The notes under the pieces are model-generated. The model was not told the DNA's origin and ran no database searches. It saw nothing but the letters and a program-made list of their open reading frames with translations. This document shows positions 7,184 to 14,575 of a DNA stretch of 26,903 bases, in pieces; position 1 is the first letter of the stretch, and each line of letters opens with the position of its first letter. Source of the DNA: Caryophanales bacterium UBA3935 (GTDB taxonomy: Bacteria > Bacillota_I > Bacilli_A > ML615J-28 > CAG-698). A program made the translations under genes and the position numbers. The stretch is from the NCBI GenBank assembly GCA_002385755.1, contig DGED01000029.1, positions 1 to 26,903 on the forward strand. Reading direction: 5' to 3'.

Positions 7184-9112
7184 ATGAAGAAAACAATTAC
7201 CTTAATATTTATTATGATTTTGACGCTTGGCTTCGCCGGTTGCGATTTTAAAATCAATAACGGCAAACCGATCGGGATTGGCGATGAGATCCCGACAGCG
7301 GTCATCGTTAAGAGCGAGGACAATCGCATGAAATTAGAAACGGGCGAAACGCTGCGGCTTTCGGCTACCGTTTTTCCCGAAACGGCGCCGCAGGGTGTCG
7401 TTTGGTCCAGCGAGAATGAATCAGTCGCTACCGTCGATCAGACGGGATTGGTTCTGGGAATTTCTTCGGGAACGGTGACGATCAAGGCGGCCGCCGCGAG
7501 TCAAAAATCGGTTGATGGCAGCATCTTTTTAACGGTTGTCGAAAAGCCGGTCCCGCCGACGGCGATTACCATCAACGGGCCCGCTTCGCTTTTTACAAAC
7601 GAGACGGTCAAGTATTCATACGAAGTTGAGCCAGCCGACGCCACTTTCGCGCCGGAATGGATTTCCGGAGACGAATCCGTTTTTACCGTTGACGCCAACG
7701 GCCGCGTGACCGGGGTCGCGCCGGGAAATGCGGAGTTGTTGCTTCAAGCGGGCGACGTCACCGACCGGCTGACGATTACCGTGAAGGCGCGCGCCGTTGA
7801 TCCGGAATCGATCGCGATCGTCGGACGGAATGAAGTCGAAGTCGGCCGCAGCATCCCGCTCAAGGTTGTTTTTGAGCCCGCTCATGCCCGCGATGATGTC
7901 GTTTGGACTTTGTCGGGCGACTTGTCCGCCGCCGAAATCATTGACGGCCGCGTTTACGGCAAAGCCCCCGGCAACGTGATCGTCACGGCCACGTCGCTTA
8001 TTAACGAAAGTTTATCGGCGTCAATTGAAATCGCCGTCATCGATTACTTGATCGATACGTCAAACTTGCAAAGCCAGATTATCGACGTTATCAATAAAAC
8101 TAAAAATTCGATCCTCGGCGTCACGAATTATAAATATGCCGATGTTGACGGCGAAAAAGTTTTAAAGAAAAGTTCGTTGGGAAGCGGTTCCGTCTATGAC
8201 GTTTGGTTCGTGCTGAAAGACGGAAGCGTCGTATACGATCTTGACGAAATCGTTACTTTTGAGGAGATTGAGAAATACCGCTATCTTTTAATGACGAACA
8301 AACATGTCGTCAAGGAAGCGAACCAGGTCAAGGTTTACCTGCACGAAGAAGAAATCGAGATTGACGCCGATATCCGGCAAATGGACGACAGAGTCGACCT
8401 GGCGGTCATATATTTTGAGTATGACCGTTATATCAGACCGCTCAAAGTCGGCGACTCTTCGGCGCTCGTGAGCGGCGAGTTCGTCATCGCCATCGGCAAT
8501 CCTTCCGGATACGATTTTTCTTCCTCCGCGACCTTCGGCATCGTTTCCCATCCCCAACGTTACCTCTCGGAAGATACCGACGGCGACGGGACTGATGATT
8601 GGCATAACGAGTATATTCAACATGACGCCGCGATTAATCCCGGCAACAGTGGCGGTCCCCTGCTTAATCTTGCGGGCGAGATTGTCGGGATGAACACCTT
8701 GAAATTCGCCTCGACCGATATTGATAATATGGGTTTTTCGATCCCGAGCAATGTCATTACGGGTTTGCTTCCGCTCCTGGAAGAAGGAGATGTTCCAAAG
8801 CGGATTCAGTTGGGCGTCAGGGTAATTGAAGTAAAAGGGATACTTGAATCCCCGAGCGAAGAATCCCCCGAAATACCCGCCGGAATCAAGCACGGCCTAT
8901 ACGTGGATTCCGTGGACAAGGAAAGTCACGCGGAGCGGGCCGGGATTTTGGAAAACGATATCATTCTCTTCTTTAATGGCGCGGAGATCAGGAAGACGCT
9001 CGATTTACGGCTCCAGCTTCTCAATTTGGCCGAGGGAAGCGGCGTAACCGTGCCAATCCGGGTCTACCGCGACGGGGAAATAATCGATTTATATTTGGAA
9101 CTTGAGAATTAG
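7184..9112 (+). CDS. HtrA-like serine protease with three Ig-like (BIG2) domains, lipoprotein
   Basis: This 642-residue lipoprotein has a signal ending in FAGC (Cys20). Three bacterial Ig-like group 2 repeats follow at about 45-118, 125-200 and 205-282, each with the pattern G-x-V/A-x-G-x-x-x-G-x-(V/A) (GLVLGISSGTVTI, GRVTGVAPGNAEL, GRVYGKAPGNVIV). The protease domain is at about 295-520 with His374 (TNKHVV), Asp405 (DDRVDLAV) and Ser489 (NPGNSGGPLLN). A PDZ domain lies at about 545-640 (GLYVDSVDKESHAERAGILENDII). The loop DTDGDGTDDW at Asp464 matches the acidic loop of the upstream paralogue. BIG2 domains usually act as cell-surface spacers or adhesion modules, so this enzyme is probably held away from the membrane. 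The ribosome binding site is AGAGGAGAG. Confidence 0.92.
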   Translation: MKKTITLIFIMILTLGFAGCDFKINNGKPIGIGDEIPTAVIVKSEDNRMKLETGETLRLSATVFPETAPQGVVWSSENESVATVDQTGLVLGISSGTVTIKAAAASQKSVDGSIFLTVVEKPVPPTAITINGPASLFTNETVKYSYEVEPADATFAPEWISGDESVFTVDANGRVTGVAPGNAELLLQAGDVTDRLTITVKARAVDPESIAIVGRNEVEVGRSIPLKVVFEPAHARDDVVWTLSGDLSAAEIIDGRVYGKAPGNVIVTATSLINESLSASIEIAVIDYLIDTSNLQSQIIDVINKTKNSILGVTNYKYADVDGEKVLKKSSLGSGSVYDVWFVLKDGSVVYDLDEIVTFEEIEKYRYLLMTNKHVVKEANQVKVYLHEEEIEIDADIRQMDDRVDLAVIYFEYDRYIRPLKVGDSSALVSGEFVIAIGNPSGYDFSSSATFGIVSHPQRYLSEDTDGDGTDDWHNEYIQHDAAINPGNSGGPLLNLAGEIVGMNTLKFASTDIDNMGFSIPSNVITGLLPLLEEGDVPKRIQLGVRVIEVKGILESPSEESPEIPAGIKHGLYVDSVDKESHAERAGILENDIILFFNGAEIRKTLDLRLQLLNLAEGSGVTVPIRVYRDGEIIDLYLELEN

Positions 9113-9149
9113 CCGAAACATATCGGTCTTTTTATCATACCCCTTCCAT

Positions 9150-9180
9150 AAAAACCTCCCGAATGTCCGGGAGGTTTTTT
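9150..9180. terminator. Bidirectional terminator between convergent operons
   Basis: CCTCCCG (9155-9161) pairs with CGGGAGG (9168-9174) across AATGTC. The stem extends through A9150-9154 with T9175-9179. The A-run on one side and T-run on the other give a U-tract for each strand, so the element can end both the tatD-protease operon (+) and the PBP operon (-). The rest of 9113-9320 shows no other feature. Confidence 0.93.
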
Positions 9181-9320
9181 AAGTTATTCAAGGATATGCG
9201 AACTACAAAAAATCAACATCATATCGATGGCGGTTTTAGTTTGAATAGTAATTTTAGTGTTAATAATGAGCGTAGAAAACAAATTACCGGGCGTTATCTT
9301 CTCGCGCGCGTTATCTTGAG

Positions 9321-11237
9321 TTACTCAAAAATATACCATGGGAGATTGTCGACGCGAAAGTAGAGGGCCTTTTTATATTCGTTCTTATGGGCGACCGAGC
9401 CCGTGACCGGGTTAAGCACGACCGGGATGACGTCATTCGGCAACTCATACCAGGTGTCGGAGTTTTTCGCGTTGTATCGCTCGACAATCTCCGCCCACAA
9501 ATATTTGATATATTTCACGTCGCTGTTATCGATCGGGCGGTTATCGTCGTAGCCCGTCCAGATGCCAAGGACGATTTTTTTATTATACCCGACGATCCAA
9601 CTGTCGAAGTCGGTCGTGCCGCTTTTCGCGGCGTATTTTTTCGTGATCTTATGGGCGATCGCCGCCCCGGTGGTGCTGATGTTGATCGAGAGGCGGTTGT
9701 CGAAGACGTTCGTCATTGTCTCCGAGAGGATATAACAATTGGAAGGGTTGTATTTTTGCTTGAAGTTGTCCTTGGCTTTGTATAATACTTTTCCCTTCTC
9801 GTCCGTTATCTTGGTAATATATTGCGGTTCCACGTCTTTTCCCAGCGCCGCAATTTTTACGTAAGCGCCCACAAGCTCGCTTAATTTGACCTCGCTCGTG
9901 CCCAGGGCGAGCGAAACGGTATCGTGAACGGGGGTAGTGATGCCGAAATGTTTAAGCGTATCGACAAGCGTTTCCGTGCCGAGAAACAAGTGGGTCTTCA
10001 CGGCGTAAATATTGTCCGACACCGCGAGGGCGTAAGCCATGCTGATCTCGCGGTCGGGATATATCCCGGCAAAATTCGTCGGCGCGTAGGGTTTGCCGTT
10101 GACGTAAAAGGTCGTTTTCGTGCTGGTGAAAGTTGTCGCCGGGGTAAAGCCGTAACCAAGCGCGGCGTAATATAAGAAAGGCTTGATCGTGGAACCGGGC
10201 TGCCGGAGGGCGTCGGTGGCGCGGTTAAACGCGTTTTCCCGGTAATCGCGCCCGCCGACGCTGGCGAGCACATATCCCGTCTCCGGGTCGATGGCGTAGA
10301 TGGCGTACTCGAGTTCGGACTTAGGGGGCGGGTATTTGTCTCGGGCCTCGAGGATGATATTATTGAGTTCAAGATTCAGGGAAGTATAGACTTTGAGATC
10401 TTTGTTTTTTTCAAAGAAGCCTTTTTCCCGCAACTCTTTAATAATCGTGTCCTGATAATACGGCGCGAACTCGTCGTTTAATCGGTCAAGACTTCCGTAA
10501 ACGGATATTTCTTCTTCCAAAGCCCGCTCCATCTCTTCGGCGGTAATTTTACCGTCCTCGCGCATTTCCGCAAGCACGAGCCGCCGCCGCTCGGCGTTGT
10601 TATCGGGGTTTTTTAACGGCGAGAAATGAGCCGGTCCCTTCGGAATACTGGCTAGCGCCGCCGCCTCCGCGAGACTCACGGAGCGAGCCGATTTATTGAA
10701 ATAAAAGCGGCAGGCGTCCTCAATGCCGTAAATTCCGTGATCGAAGTAGATGGAGTTGAGATAGCCTTCGAGAATTTCTTCTTTCGAGTATTTCGATTCC
10801 AGGTTTATCGCAATCATGACCTCGGTAATTTTTCGTTTGTAATCCTTGGAAAAGTCGAGATAAAGATTGCGGGCGTATTGTTGGGTGATCGTCGATGCCC
10901 CTTGGCGAATCTCGTTCGCTTCGATATTAGAAAGCAACGCCCCGCCGATGCGCAAAATGTCGACGCCCCGGTGCTGGTAGAATTTTTTATCCTCGATCGA
11001 GATAAAAGCGTCGATTATCCGCCGGTCAATTTCCGCAAGCGGGATATAACTTCTTTTTTTATCGCCGTAAAGGGAAAGAAATTGCGTCCCGCCGGCGTCG
11101 TAGACCTCGATATTGACTGTTTTCGGGATCATGTAGTCAAGTTTTCGGGCGAAATAAACAAAAACGCCGACGATTAAAAGCATCCCCAACACGGTAATGA
11201 TGAAAAGATATTTCATGGAACGAAGCAAAAATCTCAT
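9321..11237 (-). CDS. Class A penicillin-binding protein (transglycosylase/transpeptidase)
   Basis: This bifunctional enzyme polymerises lipid II into glycan strands and crosslinks the peptides outside the membrane. The 638-residue protein has a cytoplasmic start, one membrane anchor (about 9-30), and a GT51 domain with the catalytic Glu82 in the EDKKFYQHRG motif and GASTITQQ (113-120). The transpeptidase domain has Ser349-x-x-Lys352 (PGSTIKP), SDN (407-409) and KSGTT (538-542). All catalytic motifs are intact. There is no long C-terminal extension. GGGTGA lies just before the start. It follows the GcvT-like gene by 21 nt and is probably cotranscribed with it. Its presence implies that this organism makes peptidoglycan. 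Confidence 0.95.
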   Translation of the reverse strand: MRFLLRSMKYLFIITVLGMLLIVGVFVYFARKLDYMIPKTVNIEVYDAGGTQFLSLYGDKKRSYIPLAEIDRRIIDAFISIEDKKFYQHRGVDILRIGGALLSNIEANEIRQGASTITQQYARNLYLDFSKDYKRKITEVMIAINLESKYSKEEILEGYLNSIYFDHGIYGIEDACRFYFNKSARSVSLAEAAALASIPKGPAHFSPLKNPDNNAERRRLVLAEMREDGKITAEEMERALEEEISVYGSLDRLNDEFAPYYQDTIIKELREKGFFEKNKDLKVYTSLNLELNNIILEARDKYPPPKSELEYAIYAIDPETGYVLASVGGRDYRENAFNRATDALRQPGSTIKPFLYYAALGYGFTPATTFTSTKTTFYVNGKPYAPTNFAGIYPDREISMAYALAVSDNIYAVKTHLFLGTETLVDTLKHFGITTPVHDTVSLALGTSEVKLSELVGAYVKIAALGKDVEPQYITKITDEKGKVLYKAKDNFKQKYNPSNCYILSETMTNVFDNRLSINISTTGAAIAHKITKKYAAKSGTTDFDSWIVGYNKKIVLGIWTGYDDNRPIDNSDVKYIKYLWAEIVERYNAKNSDTWYELPNDVIPVVLNPVTGSVAHKNEYKKALYFRVDNLPWYIFE

Positions 11238-11258
11238 ATTTTCACCCAGCTTTCGCTA

Positions 11259-12137
11259 TCAATAAAAGACGACCGGCCGGATCAAGGCGTCGGCCTTGCC
11301 GGTTTTAATAAGCGACACTTTCCTAACCTTTTCCTCGCGGACAAAGGCGATGATAAACGGGTATTTCCGCCCGGGCAGGCGATAGAGGCAATGGATGACG
11401 CCAGCTTTTTTGCGGGAATAACTGTAGACTTTATGTTTGTTGGTAACTAGTTGGCTGCTTTCAAGCTCGTACTTCACGACCCTGACGCTTTTCGTTTTCG
11501 CTTTTAGGTTATCGAACGGGTAGAGTTCCGCGCAGACGCTTAAGCGCCAGCGTCGCGGAATCTTGTCGATATGAAGGACGACGTTATGGTGATACAGGAA
11601 GAGTTTCCTCGCGTCCTCCCCGAGCGGGACGAAGTTCAAGTTCACGAAATGGTTATAGGTGATGTCCTCGTCTTTCTTTGGGCATAAGAGTGCGTAGTGT
11701 CCGTAATTTTGTTGTTTGGTTTTGTATATGTACTTATAGTCGAGATCGTTAAAAAACATATCGCATTTCTTGCCGTGAAAGGAGAAGAGCGCGTACTCGT
11801 CGCTTAAGTCGCTCACGACGCACTCGTAACGCCGCCGGTGTTTTTTCAAAAGCTTAAAAACCGGCTTAAATTCCTCGGTAATCACCAGGAAACGATATAG
11901 ACTAAGCCGTAAAATCAATATCTCGGATAATATTTTCTTTTTCCGGAAAAATAACGTGTAGACGCTGCCGAATATTTTATCGTCGATTTTCTTTACCGAG
12001 CAGCGGTCAAGAAGCGCCAGCGAGTTTTCCCCGGAGACGAGGATAAGGGACGCTTTCTCGCGACAGATGCCGACGCTTTCTTTTGCCTGTAAGTATTGTT
12101 CATCCGTTTCGCTCGCCGTGTATGTTTTATTGTTCAT
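11259..12137 (-). CDS. Divergent GcvT/YgfZ-like (aminomethyltransferase fold) protein
   Basis: I recognise this 292-residue protein only by pattern. Residues 21-123 follow the N-terminal folate-binding domain of GcvT/YgfZ: VGICREKASLILVSGENSLA, then YTLFFRKKKILSEILILRL, then VSDLSDEYALFSFHGKK. PLGEDARKLFLYHH (171-184) parallels the family's G-x-x-A/G-R-D-x-L-R-x-E motif, and the C-terminus (244-268) resembles the family's final barrel (KAGVIHC...GRKYPFIIAFV). Key residues look lost: the Asp pair of true GcvT appears as Ser71-Glu72, and R-D-x-L-R is R-K-L-F-L. The YgfZ K-G-C motif is not seen. The protein is very rich in Lys, Arg and Tyr. It is probably not a glycine-cleavage enzyme. The adjacency to the PBP is unexplained. 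GAGG lies 8 nt before the ATG. Confidence 0.6.
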   Translation of the reverse strand: MNNKTYTASETDEQYLQAKESVGICREKASLILVSGENSLALLDRCSVKKIDDKIFGSVYTLFFRKKKILSEILILRLSLYRFLVITEEFKPVFKLLKKHRRRYECVVSDLSDEYALFSFHGKKCDMFFNDLDYKYIYKTKQQNYGHYALLCPKKDEDITYNHFVNLNFVPLGEDARKLFLYHHNVVLHIDKIPRRWRLSVCAELYPFDNLKAKTKSVRVVKYELESSQLVTNKHKVYSYSRKKAGVIHCLYRLPGRKYPFIIAFVREEKVRKVSLIKTGKADALIRPVVFY

Positions 12138-12160
12138 GCAAATTACCTCGCTTCGTTTAT

Positions 12161-12190
12161 ATTTTAATCATATCCGCGGTAAACATACAA
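12161..12190 (-). promoter_or_regulatory. Possible promoter of the GcvT-like/PBP operon
   Basis: Read on the minus strand, TTGTAT (12190-12185) is followed after 18 bp by TAAAAT (12166-12161), about 23 bp before the gene start. It is divergent from the ychF promoter, with about 25 bp between the two -35 boxes. Confidence 0.45.
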
Positions 12191-12215
12191 ATAAATGTAG
12201 AAAAAAAATTAAATC

Positions 12216-12244
12216 TGGAAAAAACATCTTTCTTGTGTTAAAAT
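12216..12244 (+). promoter_or_regulatory. Promoter of ychF-cinA
   Basis: TGGAAA (12216-12221) is followed after 17 bp by TAAAAT (12239-12244) with an extended -10 TG at 12236-12237. Transcription would start near 12251, leaving a short leader of about 23 nt containing the ribosome binding site. Confidence 0.55.
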
Positions 12245-12273
12245 ATGAGAGAAACGGAAAGGAAAGTGCGCTT

Positions 12274-13362
12274 ATGGGACTTACCGCGGGTATCGTCGGC
12301 TTACCGAATGTCGGGAAGACGACGTTGTTTAACGCCATTACCGGATCCAAAGCCTTGGTCGCGAGCTACCCTTTCGCGACGATTAATCCCAATGTCGGGT
12401 TTGTCGATATTAAGGATGAAAGACTTTGGCGAATCGCGGAAATAATAAAACCGGAAAGAGTCGTCCCCGCCTCTTTGTCTTTTACCGATATCGCGGGACT
12501 CGTCAAGGGAGCCTCGCGCGGCGAGGGTCTGGGCAACCAGTTTCTCGCCCATATCCGGGAAGTCGACGCCATCTGTCATGTCGTCAGATGTTTCGCCGAT
12601 CCCGACGTCGCCCATTTCGCGGGGGAAATCGACCCCGTCGCCGATATTGAGACCGTCAACCTCGAGTTGATTATCGCCGATTTGGAAGTCGTGGAAAGAC
12701 GGATTCAGAAAATCATGAAAAAAGCGCGGCTAAAAGTCGACGACGTGGAAACAGAGTATAAAGCCTTGGCGAAAGTCGCCGCGCTCCTGCGCGACGGCCG
12801 GCGGGCGATCGAGGCCGACCTGACGCCGGCGGAAGTCGCCGCGATTAAGCAATATCAACTCCTGACGTTAAAGCCGGTAATCTATGTTTTAAATGTCGAC
12901 GAGAGCGGTTTTGAGGTCGAGCGATACGCGGAGGAGATCCGCTCTTCCCTGGAGGCCGCGCCGGTCATCGCCCTTTGCGCGCAAGTCGAGGCCGAGCTTG
13001 TCGATCTTGACGAAGAAAGCCGGAAGGAATTCATGGATGAACTCGGATTAAAGGAAAGCGGCTTACAGAAACTCATCAGGGAGACGTTTAACCTGCTCGG
13101 GCTCGCCACTTTTTTCACGACGGCCGGCGAGAAGGAAGTTCGGGCCTGGATATTCCGGCGCGGAATGAAAGCGCGGGAATGCGCCGGAATAGTGCACACC
13201 GATTTTGAGAAAGGATTTATCCGGGCGGAAGTGATTCCTTATCCCGATTTTATCGCCTGCGGCGATATGCAAAAAGCGCGCGAGGCGGGAAAAATCCGCT
13301 CGGAGGGAAAAGACTATCGCGTCGAGGACGGCGATATCGTTCTTTTCCGATCGAACGCATGA
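12274..13362 (+). CDS. ychF: YchF/Obg-like ATPase
   Basis: YchF belongs to the OBG GTPase group but prefers ATP; it binds ribosomes and is linked to stress responses. The 362-residue protein starts MGLTAGIVGLPNVGKTT (P-loop at 9-17) and has the family segment DIAGLVKGASRGEGLGNQFL and the NVDE motif in place of NKxD, which fits altered nucleotide specificity. The C-terminal TGS domain begins near FFTTAGEKEVRAW. An open frame extends 69 codons upstream into the divergent gene, but the ATG at 12274 matches homologues and follows AAAGGAAAG. The ATGA overlap with cinA implies translational coupling. Confidence 0.96.
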   Translation: MGLTAGIVGLPNVGKTTLFNAITGSKALVASYPFATINPNVGFVDIKDERLWRIAEIIKPERVVPASLSFTDIAGLVKGASRGEGLGNQFLAHIREVDAICHVVRCFADPDVAHFAGEIDPVADIETVNLELIIADLEVVERRIQKIMKKARLKVDDVETEYKALAKVAALLRDGRRAIEADLTPAEVAAIKQYQLLTLKPVIYVLNVDESGFEVERYAEEIRSSLEAAPVIALCAQVEAELVDLDEESRKEFMDELGLKESGLQKLIRETFNLLGLATFFTTAGEKEVRAWIFRRGMKARECAGIVHTDFEKGFIRAEVIPYPDFIACGDMQKAREAGKIRSEGKDYRVEDGDIVLFRSNA

Positions 13363-14507
13363 TGAGAGCCTGGATTTTTAATATCGGCGACGAGATCACC
13401 GCCGGCCGCGTCGTCAACACCAACGCTTCGTTTTTGGCCGGCGAATTGGACCGGGCGGGGATTACGGTGGAAAAAATCATCGCCGTCGCCGATGACGAAC
13501 CGGCGATTATTGCCGAGATTAAAGCTTTTCTTGCCTCAGGCTCGGCTTTGCTTGTCACGACCGGCGGTCTGGGCGCGACCGATGACGACATTACCCGCCG
13601 CGCGGTAGCGGCCGCCTTAAACAAAAAACTCGCGTCCGGCGCGTCGGCGGACTTGTTTCCCGAAGGCGCGAGCCCGATCGAAAACCGTTACGGCAGCGCC
13701 GACGGCTTTTTGATATCCCATGAAGGCAAAACGATAATTTCCCTCGTCGGCCCGCCGTACGAGATGCGGCCGATGTTTAAGGATGTCTTCGCCCGTCTCT
13801 ATTCCGGCGCGAAAAAAAAGGAGGACGTCCGGGAATTTACCGTTATCGGCGGCACCGAGGCCGATTTTGACAAAATACTGCGGCCGCTCCGCGCGGAATT
13901 TCCTGGTGTTTCTCTTAATTCCTATTGCTCGGTCGGGAAAATCAGGTATGTCCTCAAAGGCGCGGGCGATGAGTTTGCTAAGTTTGTCGAGAGATTCGCT
14001 GGGCTTCTTTCCGAAAACATCATCGGCGTGGGCGATATCTCGATCGAGGAAGCGGTCGTCTCCCGGCTTAAGGAAAGAAAGTACAAAGTGAGTTTTGCCG
14101 AGAGTTGCACGGGCGGGCTTCTAGCCGCAAAAATCGTCTCCGTGCCGGGGGCGTCCTCGATTCTCGGAGAAAGTTTCGTCGTTTACAGCAACGAGGCGAA
14201 AATGAAATATCTCGGCGTTAAAAGCGAGACGCTCGCCGCTCATGGCGCCGTGAGCGAAGAGACGGTCCGCGAGATGGTCGACGGACTTGAGAGGATTGGC
14301 GCCGGCGACGCGCTTGTATCCGCGAGCGGGATTGCCGGACCGGAAGGCGGGAGCCGGGAAAAGCCGGTCGGCCTCGTTTATTGCGCCGTGAAAATCGGCG
14401 GCGTCACCCGGGTCGGAAAGCGCGTTTTTAAAGGCGACCGCAATCTAATCCGCGAAAGGGCGGCCTGTTGGGTTTTGGGAAAACTGTGGACTTACCTTAA
14501 GGGTTAA
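13359..14507 (+). CDS. cinA: CinA: MoCF-like domain fused to nicotinamide-nucleotide amidase
   Basis: CinA proteins salvage pyridine nucleotides: the C-terminal PncC-type domain deamidates NMN, and the N-terminal domain is related to molybdopterin-binding MoaB/MogA and in some homologues hydrolyses ADP-ribose. The N-terminal part shows NTNASFLAGEL (20-30), GGLGATDDD (69-77) and GPPYEMRPMF (131-140). The C-terminal part (about 228-382) shows ESCTGG (248-253), with the putative nucleophile Ser249, and GIAGPEGG (324-331). At 382 residues it is slightly short for the family, but both domains are complete. Its ATG overlaps the ychF TGA as ATGA; a second ATG follows at once (13362). In some Firmicutes cinA is linked to competence, but no competence genes are present here. 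Confidence 0.94.
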   Translation: MMRAWIFNIGDEITAGRVVNTNASFLAGELDRAGITVEKIIAVADDEPAIIAEIKAFLASGSALLVTTGGLGATDDDITRRAVAAALNKKLASGASADLFPEGASPIENRYGSADGFLISHEGKTIISLVGPPYEMRPMFKDVFARLYSGAKKKEDVREFTVIGGTEADFDKILRPLRAEFPGVSLNSYCSVGKIRYVLKGAGDEFAKFVERFAGLLSENIIGVGDISIEEAVVSRLKERKYKVSFAESCTGGLLAAKIVSVPGASSILGESFVVYSNEAKMKYLGVKSETLAAHGAVSEETVREMVDGLERIGAGDALVSASGIAGPEGGSREKPVGLVYCAVKIGGVTRVGKRVFKGDRNLIRERAACWVLGKLWTYLKG

Positions 14508-14514
14508 AAAGTTT

Positions 14515-14543
14515 TTGCCATTGCCTCTAAAAAATGGTATAAT
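14515..14543 (+). promoter_or_regulatory. Promoter of tex
   Basis: TTGCCA (14515-14520), a 17-bp spacer and TATAAT (14538-14543) with the extended -10 TGG give a strong SigA promoter beginning 8 bp after the cinA stop. Start of transcription is expected near 14550. Confidence 0.88.
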
Positions 14544-14575
14544 ACTATTTGTATAAATAATCGGAGGATGTTTAA

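Noticed and set aside
8288..8893. 201-codon minus-strand open frame opposite the BIG2 protease
   Set aside because: Antisense to a domain with intact catalytic motifs; a similar shadow frame appears opposite the first paralogue, so it follows from the coding sequence.
11259..12137. True glycine cleavage T-protein (gcvT)
   Set aside because: Key residues are replaced, the protein is shorter than GcvT, and no gcvH or gcvP is nearby.
12067..12273. N-terminal extension of ychF by 69 codons
   Set aside because: It runs through the divergent gene start and both promoters; homologues begin at MGLTAGIVG and a ribosome binding site supports 12274.
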